In this document: piece by piece, positions 17,073 through 26,133 of the stretch | Numbering within the stretch: position 1 is the first letter of the stretch | Layout of the letters: each line of letters starts with the position of its first letter | From: Cupriavidus sp. U2 | GTDB taxonomy: Bacteria > Pseudomonadota > Gammaproteobacteria > Burkholderiales > Burkholderiaceae | Length of the DNA: 64,000 bases | NCBI RefSeq assembly: GCF_009663685.2 | Contig: NZ_RCOG02000019.1 | Location: forward strand, 1-64,000 | Reading direction: 5' to 3' | The notes under the pieces: model-generated | Told to the model about the DNA's origin: nothing | Database searches by the model: none | Seen by the model: the letters and a program-made list of their open reading frames with translations, nothing else | Program-made: the position numbers and the translations under genes

Positions 17073-18542
17073 TCAGTTCAGATTCTGGGAGACGGGCCGG
17101 GAGGGCACGACGGCAGCGGCGCCAGGCGTGGCCGACATGAGTTTTTCGATCTGGATGGCGGCGATCTGCAGTTCGTACTGCGCGTTGATCAGTTCGCTGC
17201 GCGCATTGCGCAGCACGCGCTGGGCGTCGAGATAGTCGAGAATGCCGCGCTCGCCAAAGCGGTAGGCGGCTTCCGCCACGCCCAGCGCCGATTCGGCTTC
17301 GCGCACGATGCCCGATTCCAGCGCGGTGACCTGCGCCTGCGTGATCTCGTACTGCTGGTAGGCGGTGTCCAGCTCCTGCGTGAGTTCGAACTCGCGCGCC
17401 TCCAGCGCGGTACGCGCCTGCGTGGCCTGCGCCGTGGCTTCGCCCACCGGGCCGCTGCGGCGGTCCCACAACGGAATCGTCATCACCAGGCCGATCTGCG
17501 AGACGTTGTTGTCCGGCTGGCGATCGGTACTGGCGCGCAGCGACACCTCGGGCCAGCGCAGCGAACGCTGGTAGTCCACGCCCAGGCGGGCGCGTTCCAG
17601 TTCGCTGCGGCGCTGGTTCAGTTCGGCGTTGTTGGCCTGCATGCTGTCGCGCAGCACGGCCAGGTTCGGCACGTCGGGCGTATTGGCCAGGCTGCCTACC
17701 AGCCCGAAGCGCACCGGCATGGCGCCGCCCACTTGCTGGCGCAGCGTGGCCTTGGCCTGATCGACGCGCAGTTCGGCCGTCTGCAGCGTCTTCTGCGCCG
17801 CCAGCAGTTCGGTATCGGCCTTGATCAGCTCATAGCGTGGCGCTTCACCCACATCCACGCGCACCTTGGCGCGCTCCTGGATCTGGCGCATCAGGTTCAG
17901 GTCCTCGCGCGCGGCGGCCAGTTCGGTCTCGCGCCGCAGCACCTGGAAGTACGCCGTCTTGACCCGCGCGGCCAGTTCGGCACGGAAGGTCTGGCGCTGG
18001 GCCTCGGATGCCTCCAGCCCACGGCCGGCCATCTGCTGGCGCAGGTTGCGCTGGTTCGGATAGTCGAACTTCTGGACCACGGCGTACGACGGCGCGTTGC
18101 CGCTGGCCACGCCCGGCTGCTTGCCGGACAGCCGCCCGTACATCACTTCCACCTGCGGGTTCGGATACGCGCGGGCGCTGCTGATGGCGGCAGTCGCGGC
18201 ATCCACATTGGCCTGCGCGGCCTCCGCGCCCTTGTTGGTCGATTGCGCGAGTTCCAGCAACTGCGGCAACCCGAAGGATTCCGCCTCGGGCGTGGTGGCA
18301 CGCGGCATGGCCTTGGCCGCCAGCTTCATGCCAGGCGCCGTGGTGCCCGTGGCGGGTGTCGCAGCCGGCAACTGGCCAGCGCCGGCCTGCGTCCCGGTAT
18401 GGGCCATTTTCGCGGGTGCGTTGGCAGGCGCGTTGGCAGGTGCGTTGGCAGGCGCGGGGGCTGGCACGGGCTGAACGGCCCAGGCCGGCGCCGCCACGAA
18501 CGACAGCGACGCGACCCAGGTCAACGATTTCTTGGTCTTCAT
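17073..18542 (-). CDS. RND efflux outer-membrane factor (CzcC/CusC-like, TolC superfamily)
   Basis: This 489-residue protein forms the trimeric outer-membrane channel of the efflux complex. A signal peptide (MKTKKSLTWVASLSFVAAPAWA) is followed by a low-complexity Pro/Ala/Asn segment and then two OEP repeats made of long amphipathic helices (ELIKADTELLAAQKTLQTAELRV and the C-terminal RFGERGILDYLDAQRVLR). The ATG at 18542 was chosen because the signal peptide begins there. The low-complexity segment is encoded by 12-bp tandem repeats at 18418-18453. It is the first core gene of the efflux operon, two bases before the adaptor gene. Confidence 0.92.
   Translation of the reverse strand: MKTKKSLTWVASLSFVAAPAWAVQPVPAPAPANAPANAPANAPAKMAHTGTQAGAGQLPAATPATGTTAPGMKLAAKAMPRATTPEAESFGLPQLLELAQSTNKGAEAAQANVDAATAAISSARAYPNPQVEVMYGRLSGKQPGVASGNAPSYAVVQKFDYPNQRNLRQQMAGRGLEASEAQRQTFRAELAARVKTAYFQVLRRETELAAAREDLNLMRQIQERAKVRVDVGEAPRYELIKADTELLAAQKTLQTAELRVDQAKATLRQQVGGAMPVRFGLVGSLANTPDVPNLAVLRDSMQANNAELNQRRSELERARLGVDYQRSLRWPEVSLRASTDRQPDNNVSQIGLVMTIPLWDRRSGPVGEATAQATQARTALEAREFELTQELDTAYQQYEITQAQVTALESGIVREAESALGVAEAAYRFGERGILDYLDAQRVLRNARSELINAQYELQIAAIQIEKLMSATPGAAAVVPSRPVSQNLN
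18418..18453 (-). repeat. Three 12-bp tandem repeats in the outer-membrane factor gene
   Basis: Three copies of gcgttggcaggY (plus strand) encode Pro-Ala-Asn-Ala units in the N-terminal linker just after the signal peptide. The unit is a multiple of three, so copy-number change would keep the frame. Confidence 0.9.
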
Positions 18543-18736
18543 GTCGGAATGGTTCAAACGGTACGGCTTGCCCGGCCACCCACGGCAGGCGCGCCGCGTG
18601 CCGGCCGGCATCGGGACACCGGGGGCAAACGGCAAACGCTTTCAGCCGCGACGCAGGGCGGTCGCGGGCATCAGGGGGCGCAAGGGCAAGGACGAGCGCA
18701 CCGTCCGGGCATCAGCCGGAACGGTGGCCGGGAGAC

Positions 18737-19234
18737 TCAGGCGAGGAGATTGGGCGGCCGGAACAGGCCTTCGGATTCGAACGTGGTGCGCGCGGTGGGC
18801 GCCTGGAAGCGGTCGCTCACGGATTCGGCGGGTTCGAAATTGGGGAGGACAAAGAGGGCGCTGGTTTCGTCGACCGCATCGAACAGATCGAGCGGGTCGA
18901 GCAGGTCAGCCGACCAGATATTGCAGTAGCCCGGAGGCGGCCCATCATCGACAACCTCGTCGTCGGCACCGAAGTCGGGGTCGCCCGGCAGCACCAGCTG
19001 GGCCAGGTCGTCACCGGTTGCCAGCGACGCATAGTCTGGCACCTCGGCCTGTGCCGCCTTGACCGCCTGAATCGCTGGCTCGACTTGCGGCACAGCCGCG
19101 CGCACGTTCGCCGCTGCCGAAAAGGACAGCGCGGACAGGCACATGGCAGTCAGCAGGAAGAGAACGAAACGTAACAAGATGGGGGCGCGATTGCAGACAT
19201 TGGGCAGACAATGCCGACGACATTGCTGCGGCAC
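18737..19234 (-). CDS. Small exported protein at the head of the efflux operon (CzcI-like position)
   Basis: The product is up to 165 residues with a signal peptide (RFVLFLLTAMCLSALSFSAAANVRA) and an acidic mature part ending RPPNLLA. Small exported proteins with similar endings, such as CzcI, precede czc-type operons, so a modulatory role is possible. Similarity beyond position is weak, and it lacks the histidine clusters of CzcI. The start is uncertain: a TACAAT box at 19238-19243 on the minus strand, if it is the -10 element, would put the transcript start almost at the ATG at 19234, so translation may begin further in. It lies 194 bp upstream of the outer-membrane factor gene. Confidence 0.6.
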   Translation of the reverse strand: MPQQCRRHCLPNVCNRAPILLRFVLFLLTAMCLSALSFSAAANVRAAVPQVEPAIQAVKAAQAEVPDYASLATGDDLAQLVLPGDPDFGADDEVVDDGPPPGYCNIWSADLLDPLDLFDAVDETSALFVLPNFEPAESVSDRFQAPTARTTFESEGLFRPPNLLA

Positions 19235-19328
19235 AGCATTGTAACCGAACGCAACAATTGACTAGGAAAACGGCTATGAGTTCCTTTGGAGCGCGCCCGG
19301 GCGCCCCCAGCTTGCATGACTGTATATA

Positions 19329-20465
19329 TCAGGCGGCCCTGACGGCCAGCGCGGGATAGTCGGTCAGCCCCTTCGCCCCGCCGCCGAACAGCGTGTTGCG
19401 GTCGTGCGGGTTCAGCGCGGCGCCGGTGCGCAGGCGCTCCGGCAGATCGGGATTGGCCACGAACGGACGGCCGAAGGCGATCAGGTCGGCCCAGCCTTCG
19501 CGCAGCGCGGCATTGGCGCGCTCGGCGGTGTACTTGCCGGCGTAGATCAGCGCGCCCGGGAATACCTCGCGCAGGCGCTGCTTGAACGCCAGCGGCATAT
19601 GCGGGGCATCGTCCCAGTCGGCCTCGGCAATGTGGATATAGCCCACGCCCAGCTCGCCCAGCCGCTTTGCTGCCGCCGTATAGGTGGTTTCCGGGTCCGC
19701 ATCGACGCAGCCGTTCAGCGTGGTCAGCGGCGCCAGGCGGATGCCGACCCGGTCTTTGCTGCCGGTGCCCTCGATCAGCGCCTGGGCCACCTCGCCCAGG
19801 AAGCGCAGGCGGTTGTCCAGCGATCCGCCGTATTCGTCTGTGCGGTGGTTGGCCCCGGAGTCGATGAACTGGTTGACCAGGTATCCATTGGCGGCGTGCA
19901 GCTCCACGCCGTCGAAACCGGCCGCCATCGCATTGCGCGCGGCCTCGCGGTATTCGTCGACGATGGCGTGGATCTCGTCCACTGTCAGCGCACGCGGCTG
20001 CGATGCCTGCACGAAGCCCGGCGTGCCGTCGCGCTCGGCCACGAAGACGTTGACACCCTGTGCCTGGATCGCCGACGACGAGACCGGAGACTGGCCGTCC
20101 AGCAGGCTGATATGGCTGAGCCGGCCCACGTGCCAGAGTTGCGCGAAGATGCGGCCGCCGGCGGCATGCACGGCGCGCGTGACCTTGCGCCAGCCGGCCA
20201 CCTGCTCGGGCGTATGGATGCCGGGCGTCCACGCATAGCCCTTGCCCAGCGGCGAAATCCACGTGCCTTCGCTGACGATCAGGCCGGCGCCGGCGCGCTG
20301 GGCGTAGTACTCGGCCATCAGCGCGTTGGGCACATCGCCGGGCTGGCTGGCGCGCGAACGCGTCATTGGCGGCATGACGATGCGGTTGGGCAGGGTCAGG
20401 TCGCCCAGCGACAGGGGCTGGAACAGCGGTGCTTGCGAAGCGGTATCGATCGAAGGATGGCTCAT
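19329..20465 (-). CDS. nemA: Old Yellow Enzyme family alkene/N-ethylmaleimide reductase
   Basis: This is a flavin (FMN) and NADPH dependent reductase of electrophilic alkenes, nitro compounds and similar substrates. The 378-residue product has the OYE signature residues. Thr35 lies in PPMTRSR. His190 and Asn193 lie in VELHAANGYL, which binds the substrate carbonyl or nitro group. Further conserved segments are SGANHRTDEYGGS and the phosphate-binding FGRPFVANPDLP. The ATG at 20465 has an AGGAG site. It lies 29 bp downstream of the DkgB-like gene on the same strand, and both have nearly identical leaders just before the start codon, so the pair is likely one transcript for detoxifying reactive carbonyls. 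Confidence 0.92.
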   Translation of the reverse strand: MSHPSIDTASQAPLFQPLSLGDLTLPNRIVMPPMTRSRASQPGDVPNALMAEYYAQRAGAGLIVSEGTWISPLGKGYAWTPGIHTPEQVAGWRKVTRAVHAAGGRIFAQLWHVGRLSHISLLDGQSPVSSSAIQAQGVNVFVAERDGTPGFVQASQPRALTVDEIHAIVDEYREAARNAMAAGFDGVELHAANGYLVNQFIDSGANHRTDEYGGSLDNRLRFLGEVAQALIEGTGSKDRVGIRLAPLTTLNGCVDADPETTYTAAAKRLGELGVGYIHIAEADWDDAPHMPLAFKQRLREVFPGALIYAGKYTAERANAALREGWADLIAFGRPFVANPDLPERLRTGAALNPHDRNTLFGGGAKGLTDYPALAVRAA

Positions 20466-20493
20466 CGGGAAACTCCTGTGTGGATCGATCGGA

Positions 20494-21297
20494 TCAGTCC
20501 CACGCCGGCGCCAGGGCCGAGGGGCTGACCTCGCGGCCGTTTCGCTCCAGCGCGGCGATGGCCGCCATGTCGTCGGCATCGAGCTTCAGGTCACGTGCCA
20601 GCAGGTTGCTGGCCAGGTTCTCGCGCTTTGTCGACGACGGAATCACCGCATAGCCAAGCTGCAGCGCCCAGGCCAGCGCCACCTGCGCCACCGTGGCGTT
20701 GTGCTTCGCGGCGATGCGCGCCAGCACCGGGTCCTTCAGCACCTTGCCGTAGGCCAGCGTCATGTACGACGTCACGGCAACGCCCTGTTCCTTCAGGTAT
20801 GCAGTGAGCTTGCGGTTCTGCAGGTACGGGCTCAGTTCGATCTGGTTGGTCGCGATCTCGCCCCGGCCCACCACGTCGATGGCCTGCTGCGTCAGCGCGA
20901 TATTGAAGTTCGACACGCCGATCTGGCGCGTCAGGCCGCGCGCCTTGGCCTCCGCCAGCGCGGCCATGAACTCGGGCAGCGACACGCCATTGCCCGGCGC
21001 CGGCCAGTGGATCAGCGTCAGGTCCACGTAATCGGTGCGCAGCTTGTCCAGGCTCTCGCGCAGGCTCGGCACGAGCTTGTCGGCGGCGTAGTTCTCGGTC
21101 CAGATCTTGGTGGTCACGAACAGCGCGTCGCGCTTGACGCCGCTTTCGCCGATGGCCCGGCCCACGTCAGCCTCGTTGCCATAGATCTGCGCGGTATCGA
21201 CCGCCCGGTAGCCCAGATCCAGCGCGTTACGCACCGAATCCACGGCGGCCTGGCCAGTCAGACGGAACGTGCCAACACCAAAAGACGGGATGCTCAT
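20494..21297 (-). CDS. dkgB: Aldo/keto reductase, DkgB (2,5-diketo-D-gluconate reductase B)
   Basis: This is an NADPH-dependent reductase of the AKR superfamily. The 267-residue product is collinear with E. coli DkgB over its whole length ([51 protein letters not shown]). The catalytic tetrad is visible as Asp34, Tyr39, Lys64 and His97. E. coli DkgB also reduces methylglyoxal, which fits its pairing with an electrophile reductase. The start has an AGGAG site six bases away. It is the first gene of the pair. Confidence 0.92.
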   Translation of the reverse strand: MSIPSFGVGTFRLTGQAAVDSVRNALDLGYRAVDTAQIYGNEADVGRAIGESGVKRDALFVTTKIWTENYAADKLVPSLRESLDKLRTDYVDLTLIHWPAPGNGVSLPEFMAALAEAKARGLTRQIGVSNFNIALTQQAIDVVGRGEIATNQIELSPYLQNRKLTAYLKEQGVAVTSYMTLAYGKVLKDPVLARIAAKHNATVAQVALAWALQLGYAVIPSSTKRENLASNLLARDLKLDADDMAAIAALERNGREVSPSALAPAWD

Positions 21298-21423
21298 CGG
21301 GTAACTCCTGTGAAATTGCGGATTCGGTTCAGCTGGAATGACCGCAGTATGCCGAAGCTACCTTTGCCGATTAAGCCGTGTATTGGCGAATAAATGTTGA
21401 TCTGAAATCAACAATTGGGCGGG

Positions 21424-23118
21424 TCAGTCGTCCATCTCCTGCAGCACGCGCCACTGAATCTTGCCTGTACCGGACTTGGGCAAAGCCTCCACGAAGCGGA
21501 CGATGCGCGGGACCTTGTAGGTCGCCATGTGCTCTCGGCACCACGCGATGATGGACGCCTCGTCGGTGCCGGGCGCCCCATGCTGCCCCGGCTTGAGCAC
21601 CACCACGGCCTTTACCGTTTCGCCGCGGCGGGCATCCCGCGCGGCCACCACGCAGGCCTCGTGGATGGCCGGATGGCCGTACAGCAGGCTCTCCACCTCC
21701 GCGGGCCACACCTTGTAGCCATTGGCGTTGATCATGCGCTTGAGCCGGTCGCGCATGAAGAAGTAGCCCTCGTCGTCCACGTAGCCCAGGTCGCCCGTGC
21801 GCAGGAAGCGCTTGCCGTCGATCTCGATGAAGGTTTCGGCGTCGGCCTCGGCATTGCGCCAGTAGCCGGCCATGATCTGACCGCCGTGCAGCACGATCTC
21901 GCCGGTTTCGCCGGGCGGCAGCTCGGCAAGCGTGGCCGGGTCCACCACGCGGGCGTCCACGCCAAACGTGGCCACGCCCAGGCACTCGCGCTTGGCGCGA
22001 TGGCGCGGATTCGACAGGATGAACGCCGCCGTCTCGGTCATGCCATACGCTTCCACATAGGGCAGGCCGAATCGCGTTTGCAGCGTGGTGGCAACCGCTT
22101 CGGGCATGGCCGCGCCACCGCCGCCCAGGAACGCCAGGCTGGACAGGTCGCGGGCATCGATGCCGGGCTGGGCAAAGAAGTCCACCAGCATCGCCGGGGG
22201 TGCATTCCAGTTGGTGACCCCGAAACGCTCGATCAGTGCCGCCGCCAGCGCCGCATCCCAGCGCGGCATCAGCACGATGGTCGCGCCCAGGTACAGCGGG
22301 CTGTGCATGCCGTTCTGCAGGCCGAGCATGTGGAACAGCGGCGCCACGGCCAGAAACACGCTCTCCGGCCCGTTCGCGCGCCAGACCTGCGAACCGGCCG
22401 CCGCGCACATCAGCGAGCGATGCGTGTGCATGCATCCCTTTGGCCGTCCGGTGGTGCCCGATGTGTAGGCCAGCAGTGCCAGGGTTTCCGGGCCGGCTTG
22501 GTGCGGCAACGGCACGCGCTGCGCCGCCATCGCCGCCAGCCACGTCGTTCCCGGCCCGGCCATGCCGGACGCGGGCGGCGGGTTGCGATCCCGCACCCAC
22601 CCGGGCACCGGCAGGCCGCCGTCGTCGGCAAGCGCATCGGCATAGGCAAAGGTGATCACGCGTTCGATGGCCTGCCCATGCAGCGGCGCCACCTGCGCGT
22701 AGAGGTCTTCGGCGACGATGGCCACGCGTGCGCCGCTGTCGGCCGCCACATGTTCGATCTCGCCCGTCAGCCACATCGGGTTGGCCGGCACCAGCACGGC
22801 CTCGGCCCGCAGAATTGCGTAACTGGCAATGATGTATTGCGGGCAGTTCTGCGCGCACAGCATGACGCGGTCGCCGGGCTGGACGCCGCAGTCCTGCTGC
22901 AGGTAGCCAGCCAGCCGCTCGATCTCCTGCAGCAGCTGCGTGTACGGAATGGCGGTGCCGAAGTACTGGATGGCCGTCTTGCCGGGATAGCGGCGCGCCG
23001 CGTGTTCGACGTTGTAGACCAGGCTGGTGGCCGGTACGTGGATCGTGCGCGGCAGCCCTGACGGCCAGTGCGCAGCGCGGCAGGCGGTCGATGCGGGCAC
23101 CATGGATGCAAGGGTCAT
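21424..23118 (-). CDS. Acyl-CoA synthetase (long-chain fatty acid-CoA ligase type)
   Basis: This enzyme activates a carboxylic acid with ATP and CoA through an acyl-adenylate. The 564-residue product has the ANL motifs in order: phosphate-binding YTSGTTGRPKG, the A5 motif YGMTETAAF, GYWRNAEADAETF, the hinge region RTGDLGYVDDEGYFFMRDRLKRM, and the C-terminal catalytic lysine in KSGTGKIQWR. It has a full ANL architecture and no transmembrane segment. The substrate cannot be read from the sequence. It is divergent from the MalT-type activator, which is the obvious candidate regulator. No clear ribosome site supports the ATG at 23118 or the alternative at 23103. Confidence 0.88.
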   Translation of the reverse strand: MTLASMVPASTACRAAHWPSGLPRTIHVPATSLVYNVEHAARRYPGKTAIQYFGTAIPYTQLLQEIERLAGYLQQDCGVQPGDRVMLCAQNCPQYIIASYAILRAEAVLVPANPMWLTGEIEHVAADSGARVAIVAEDLYAQVAPLHGQAIERVITFAYADALADDGGLPVPGWVRDRNPPPASGMAGPGTTWLAAMAAQRVPLPHQAGPETLALLAYTSGTTGRPKGCMHTHRSLMCAAAGSQVWRANGPESVFLAVAPLFHMLGLQNGMHSPLYLGATIVLMPRWDAALAAALIERFGVTNWNAPPAMLVDFFAQPGIDARDLSSLAFLGGGGAAMPEAVATTLQTRFGLPYVEAYGMTETAAFILSNPRHRAKRECLGVATFGVDARVVDPATLAELPPGETGEIVLHGGQIMAGYWRNAEADAETFIEIDGKRFLRTGDLGYVDDEGYFFMRDRLKRMINANGYKVWPAEVESLLYGHPAIHEACVVAARDARRGETVKAVVVLKPGQHGAPGTDEASIIAWCREHMATYKVPRIVRFVEALPKSGTGKIQWRVLQEMDD

Positions 23119-23305
23119 CGTGAAGTCTGGAAGTCATCGGGGAGGCAGGCCGCCCAACGATAGTACGGGGCGCCGCGTTGCGTATTTGCGATTTGCGAAT
23201 CGGGCCTTCGCCTGCCGCAAACCGGGGCGGCCCCGGGTATCCATGCGCGCAAAACCCATGTAACAATCGCGGCCACAAGAACATCGATCCAGGAGACCCT
23301 CCGCC

Positions 23306-26077
23306 ATGCAGCCCAGCCCGCCGGGTGCGCGGCGGCACGACGCCGACGGCACCGCGAGGCCACAGGCGATGCCGACGATGCCGACGATTGTTGCGTCGAA
23401 ACTGGTGCCACCGGCCTGTGCCGATTCCCATCTGGCACGTCCGCACCTGGTCGACAGCATGCTGGCCGCGCACAGCGCGCGGCTGGTGCTGATCCGTGCG
23501 CCCGCCGGCTTCGGCAAGACCACGCTGATGCAGCAATACGTGGCCGCACGGCAGTCGCTGGGGCACACCACGGCGTGGCTGCGGCTGGATGCCGCCGACA
23601 ACGACCTGCCGCGCTTCCTGGGGCACCTTGGCGCCGGGCTCCGCGCCCTCGCGCCCGACACGCCGCAGGCATCGGCCTCCGCCGAACGGCTGGCGGCCAG
23701 CGTGATTGCCGCCGTAGGTTCGCAGAAGGCACCGTTCGCGATCCTGCTCGACGACTTCGAAACGGTCCAGAGCGAATCCGTGCTGAACTTCGTGCAGCTG
23801 CTGCTGGAATCGCTGCCCCCCGTCGGCACGCTGGTGGTGGCCTCGCGCACCATGCCTGCACTCGGCCTGGGCCGCCTCCGCGCCCGAGGCAACCTGCTGG
23901 AACTCCAGCCTGGCGCACTGCGCTTCACCCTGCCCGAAGCCACGGTGTTCATCCGCGACAAATGCGGCCTTCCGCTCGGCGATGCGGAGGTATCCAGGCT
24001 GCACCGCCATACCGAGGGCTGGGCGACCGCCATCTTCCTCGCCACGTTGTCGCTGCGGCAGCGCACCGACTACGGCCGCTTTGTCTCGTCGTTTTCGGGC
24101 TCGAACACCGAGCTGGCCGAGTATCTCGCCGAGGACATCCTGGGCGGGCAGACCGACGCGGTGCGCAGCTTCCTGCTGGAAACCAGCATCCTGTCGCAAC
24201 TGTCGGCGCCGCTGTGCGATGCCATTCTGGGCCGCACCGATAGCCAGGCCATGCTGGCCACGCTGGAGCGCAACAACCTGTTCCTGTTCCCGCTCAACGG
24301 CGAGCACGACGAGTACCGCTACCACAGCCTGTTCGCCAGCTTCCTGCAGCATCGGCTGCACGCGCTCGACCCGGCACGGGAAACCGCGCTGCACGCGGCG
24401 GCGGCGCGCTGGTATCTGGCGGCCGACCGGCCCGTCCCTGCCATCGACCATCTGCTGCGCGCGGGCCTGCACCACGAAGCCATCGCACTGATGGCACAGC
24501 ACGCCGACGCCCTGCTCAACAACGGGCGCGTCAGGCTGCTGTCCCGCTGGTTCGATCTGGTCCGCGACAAGCTGCGTACCGCCGACCCGCGCGTACGTAT
24601 CAGCGCCGCATGGACCTTGCTGCTGAACCGCCGCTTCGACGAAGCCATGGCCACCGTGCAGCAGATTGCAGACGACACGATCGCCGACGCGGCACGCGAG
24701 GCGGTGCAGCTGCAGGCCGAAACGCTACGCTGCGTGCTGTTCGCGATGACGGACCAGATCGATGCCTGCCGCCGCACCGGTCTGCCGCTGCTCGACCGCC
24801 TGCCACCCGACGACTCGTTCCAGTACTGGATGCTGGCCAATTCGGTGGCGTATGGCCTGGTGTCGGGGCGCCGGCACGACGAAGCGCGCCAGGTGCTGGC
24901 CCATGCCGGTGCCGGCGGGCGGCTCGGGGCCGCGCCCGGGGCCGCATTGCTGCGCAGCGTGGCCGACTGCCTGGAGAGCATCATCGACCTGATCCACGGC
25001 AGGCTGGGACGTTCGATGGCCCGGCTGCGCACGGCACAGCAGGCGTGGCAGGAGCGTCCGGACGCGGTCACCGGCGGCCGCGCCGCGGCGGGCGTGATCC
25101 TGGGGCTGCTGCTCTATGAATCGGACCAGATCGATGAAGCGGCGCGCTTTGTCAACGACACGCTGCCGTTTGCCAAGATGACCGGCCCGGTCGATTCGAT
25201 GACGACCTGCCATATCCTCAGCGCCCGGATTGCGCTGGCGCGCGGCGACCGCGACGTCTGGCACCGCCGCCTGCACGAACTCGATGAACTGGGCCGCCAG
25301 GTGCAATCGCAGCGGGCGATCTGCTCGGCGTGGCTCGAGCGCGCTCGTGTGGCCACGCTCGACGGCGCACTCGATGCCGCCGCGCAGTCGCTCGATGCCG
25401 CGCAGACGCACGGCGCATGGGAAGCCCTCGACGAGGCCGGCTACGGCAATGAGGTGGATACCCCGACGATTGGGCGCTGGCGGCTCGACGTTGCCCGCGG
25501 CGCCAGTCGCGCGGTGTGCGATGCACTGGCTGCCGCCATCGCCACGGCTGCCGCACAGCAGCGCCACTGGCGCCTGCTCAAGCTGCGGTTGCTGCATGCG
25601 ATGGCGCTCGATTCGGTGGGCGAGGAACGGGCCGCCTTCGACGCGCTGACCGCCGCACTGCGCGTGGCCAGCCACGAGGGACTGATCCGCACCTTCGTCG
25701 ACGAAGGCGACCGGCTGGCCGGCCTGCTGCAGCGGTGGAGGACCGCGCAACGCGGCGGCACGATGTCGGGCGTGGCCGCAACGTTCGTGCCGGCGCTGCT
25801 GGCGCGCATGGGCATGTCGGAAAACACTGGCACGGCCGCCCCGTCGCCATTCCAGAGCCCGCCCGCACCGGACGCGGGCCTCGACGCGCTGACGGCCCGC
25901 GAACTCGACGTCGTGCGGATGCTGTCGCTGGGCCACCGCAATCGCGCGATTGCCGAAAAGCTCTTCGTCTCCGAACTGACCGTGAAATCGCACCTGCGCC
26001 GCATCAGCGCCAAGCTTGGCGCGCAAAGCCGTACCGAGGTGGTGGCGATTGCGCGCGCGAGGGGGTTGCTGGATTGA
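23306..26077 (+). CDS. MalT-type LuxR family transcriptional activator (large ATP-binding regulator)
   Basis: This 923-residue regulator has the signal-transduction ATPase layout of MalT/AlkS/AcoK. It has an N-terminal Walker A motif APAGFGKTT (about 65-73) and a Walker B region FAILLDDFETVQ. A winged-helix part (LLETSILSQLSAPLCDAIL) is followed by a long helical repeat domain for inducer sensing. A C-terminal LuxR helix-turn-helix comes last (LTARELDVVRMLSLGHRNRAIAEKL...ELTVKSHLRRI). Binding of ATP and inducer drives oligomerisation and DNA binding in this family. The ATG has an AGGAG site. It is transcribed away from the acyl-CoA synthetase gene, so that ligase or the downstream catabolic operons are likely targets. 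The inducer is unknown. Confidence 0.9.
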   Translation: MQPSPPGARRHDADGTARPQAMPTMPTIVASKLVPPACADSHLARPHLVDSMLAAHSARLVLIRAPAGFGKTTLMQQYVAARQSLGHTTAWLRLDAADNDLPRFLGHLGAGLRALAPDTPQASASAERLAASVIAAVGSQKAPFAILLDDFETVQSESVLNFVQLLLESLPPVGTLVVASRTMPALGLGRLRARGNLLELQPGALRFTLPEATVFIRDKCGLPLGDAEVSRLHRHTEGWATAIFLATLSLRQRTDYGRFVSSFSGSNTELAEYLAEDILGGQTDAVRSFLLETSILSQLSAPLCDAILGRTDSQAMLATLERNNLFLFPLNGEHDEYRYHSLFASFLQHRLHALDPARETALHAAAARWYLAADRPVPAIDHLLRAGLHHEAIALMAQHADALLNNGRVRLLSRWFDLVRDKLRTADPRVRISAAWTLLLNRRFDEAMATVQQIADDTIADAAREAVQLQAETLRCVLFAMTDQIDACRRTGLPLLDRLPPDDSFQYWMLANSVAYGLVSGRRHDEARQVLAHAGAGGRLGAAPGAALLRSVADCLESIIDLIHGRLGRSMARLRTAQQAWQERPDAVTGGRAAAGVILGLLLYESDQIDEAARFVNDTLPFAKMTGPVDSMTTCHILSARIALARGDRDVWHRRLHELDELGRQVQSQRAICSAWLERARVATLDGALDAAAQSLDAAQTHGAWEALDEAGYGNEVDTPTIGRWRLDVARGASRAVCDALAAAIATAAAQQRHWRLLKLRLLHAMALDSVGEERAAFDALTAALRVASHEGLIRTFVDEGDRLAGLLQRWRTAQRGGTMSGVAATFVPALLARMGMSENTGTAAPSPFQSPPAPDAGLDALTARELDVVRMLSLGHRNRAIAEKLFVSELTVKSHLRRISAKLGAQSRTEVVAIARARGLLD

Positions 26078-26090
26078 CTCGCTGAATCGC

Positions 26091-26117
26091 TCCCCTCTCC
26101 GCAGGCGGGAGAGGGGA
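26091..26117. terminator. Intergenic hairpin, likely bidirectional terminator or REP-like repeat
   Basis: TCCCCTCTCC at 26091-26100 pairs perfectly with GGAGAGGGGA at 26108-26117 around a 7-base loop. It lies between the convergent activator and acyl-CoA dehydrogenase genes. There is no T-run. A longer version of the same hairpin occurs at 39011-39043, also between convergent genes. Confidence 0.65.
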
Positions 26118-26133
26118 GGAAAGCCCCGTCCGC

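Noticed and set aside
18418-18453. Tandem repeats considered as a CRISPR-like or regulatory array
   Set aside because: The 12-bp units are directly adjacent, have no spacers and are in frame within a low-complexity linker.
21371-24502. Long minus-strand frame over the ligase and the activator gene
   Set aside because: It crosses a divergent promoter region and has no family motif. The ligase and MalT-type reading frames explain the sequence.
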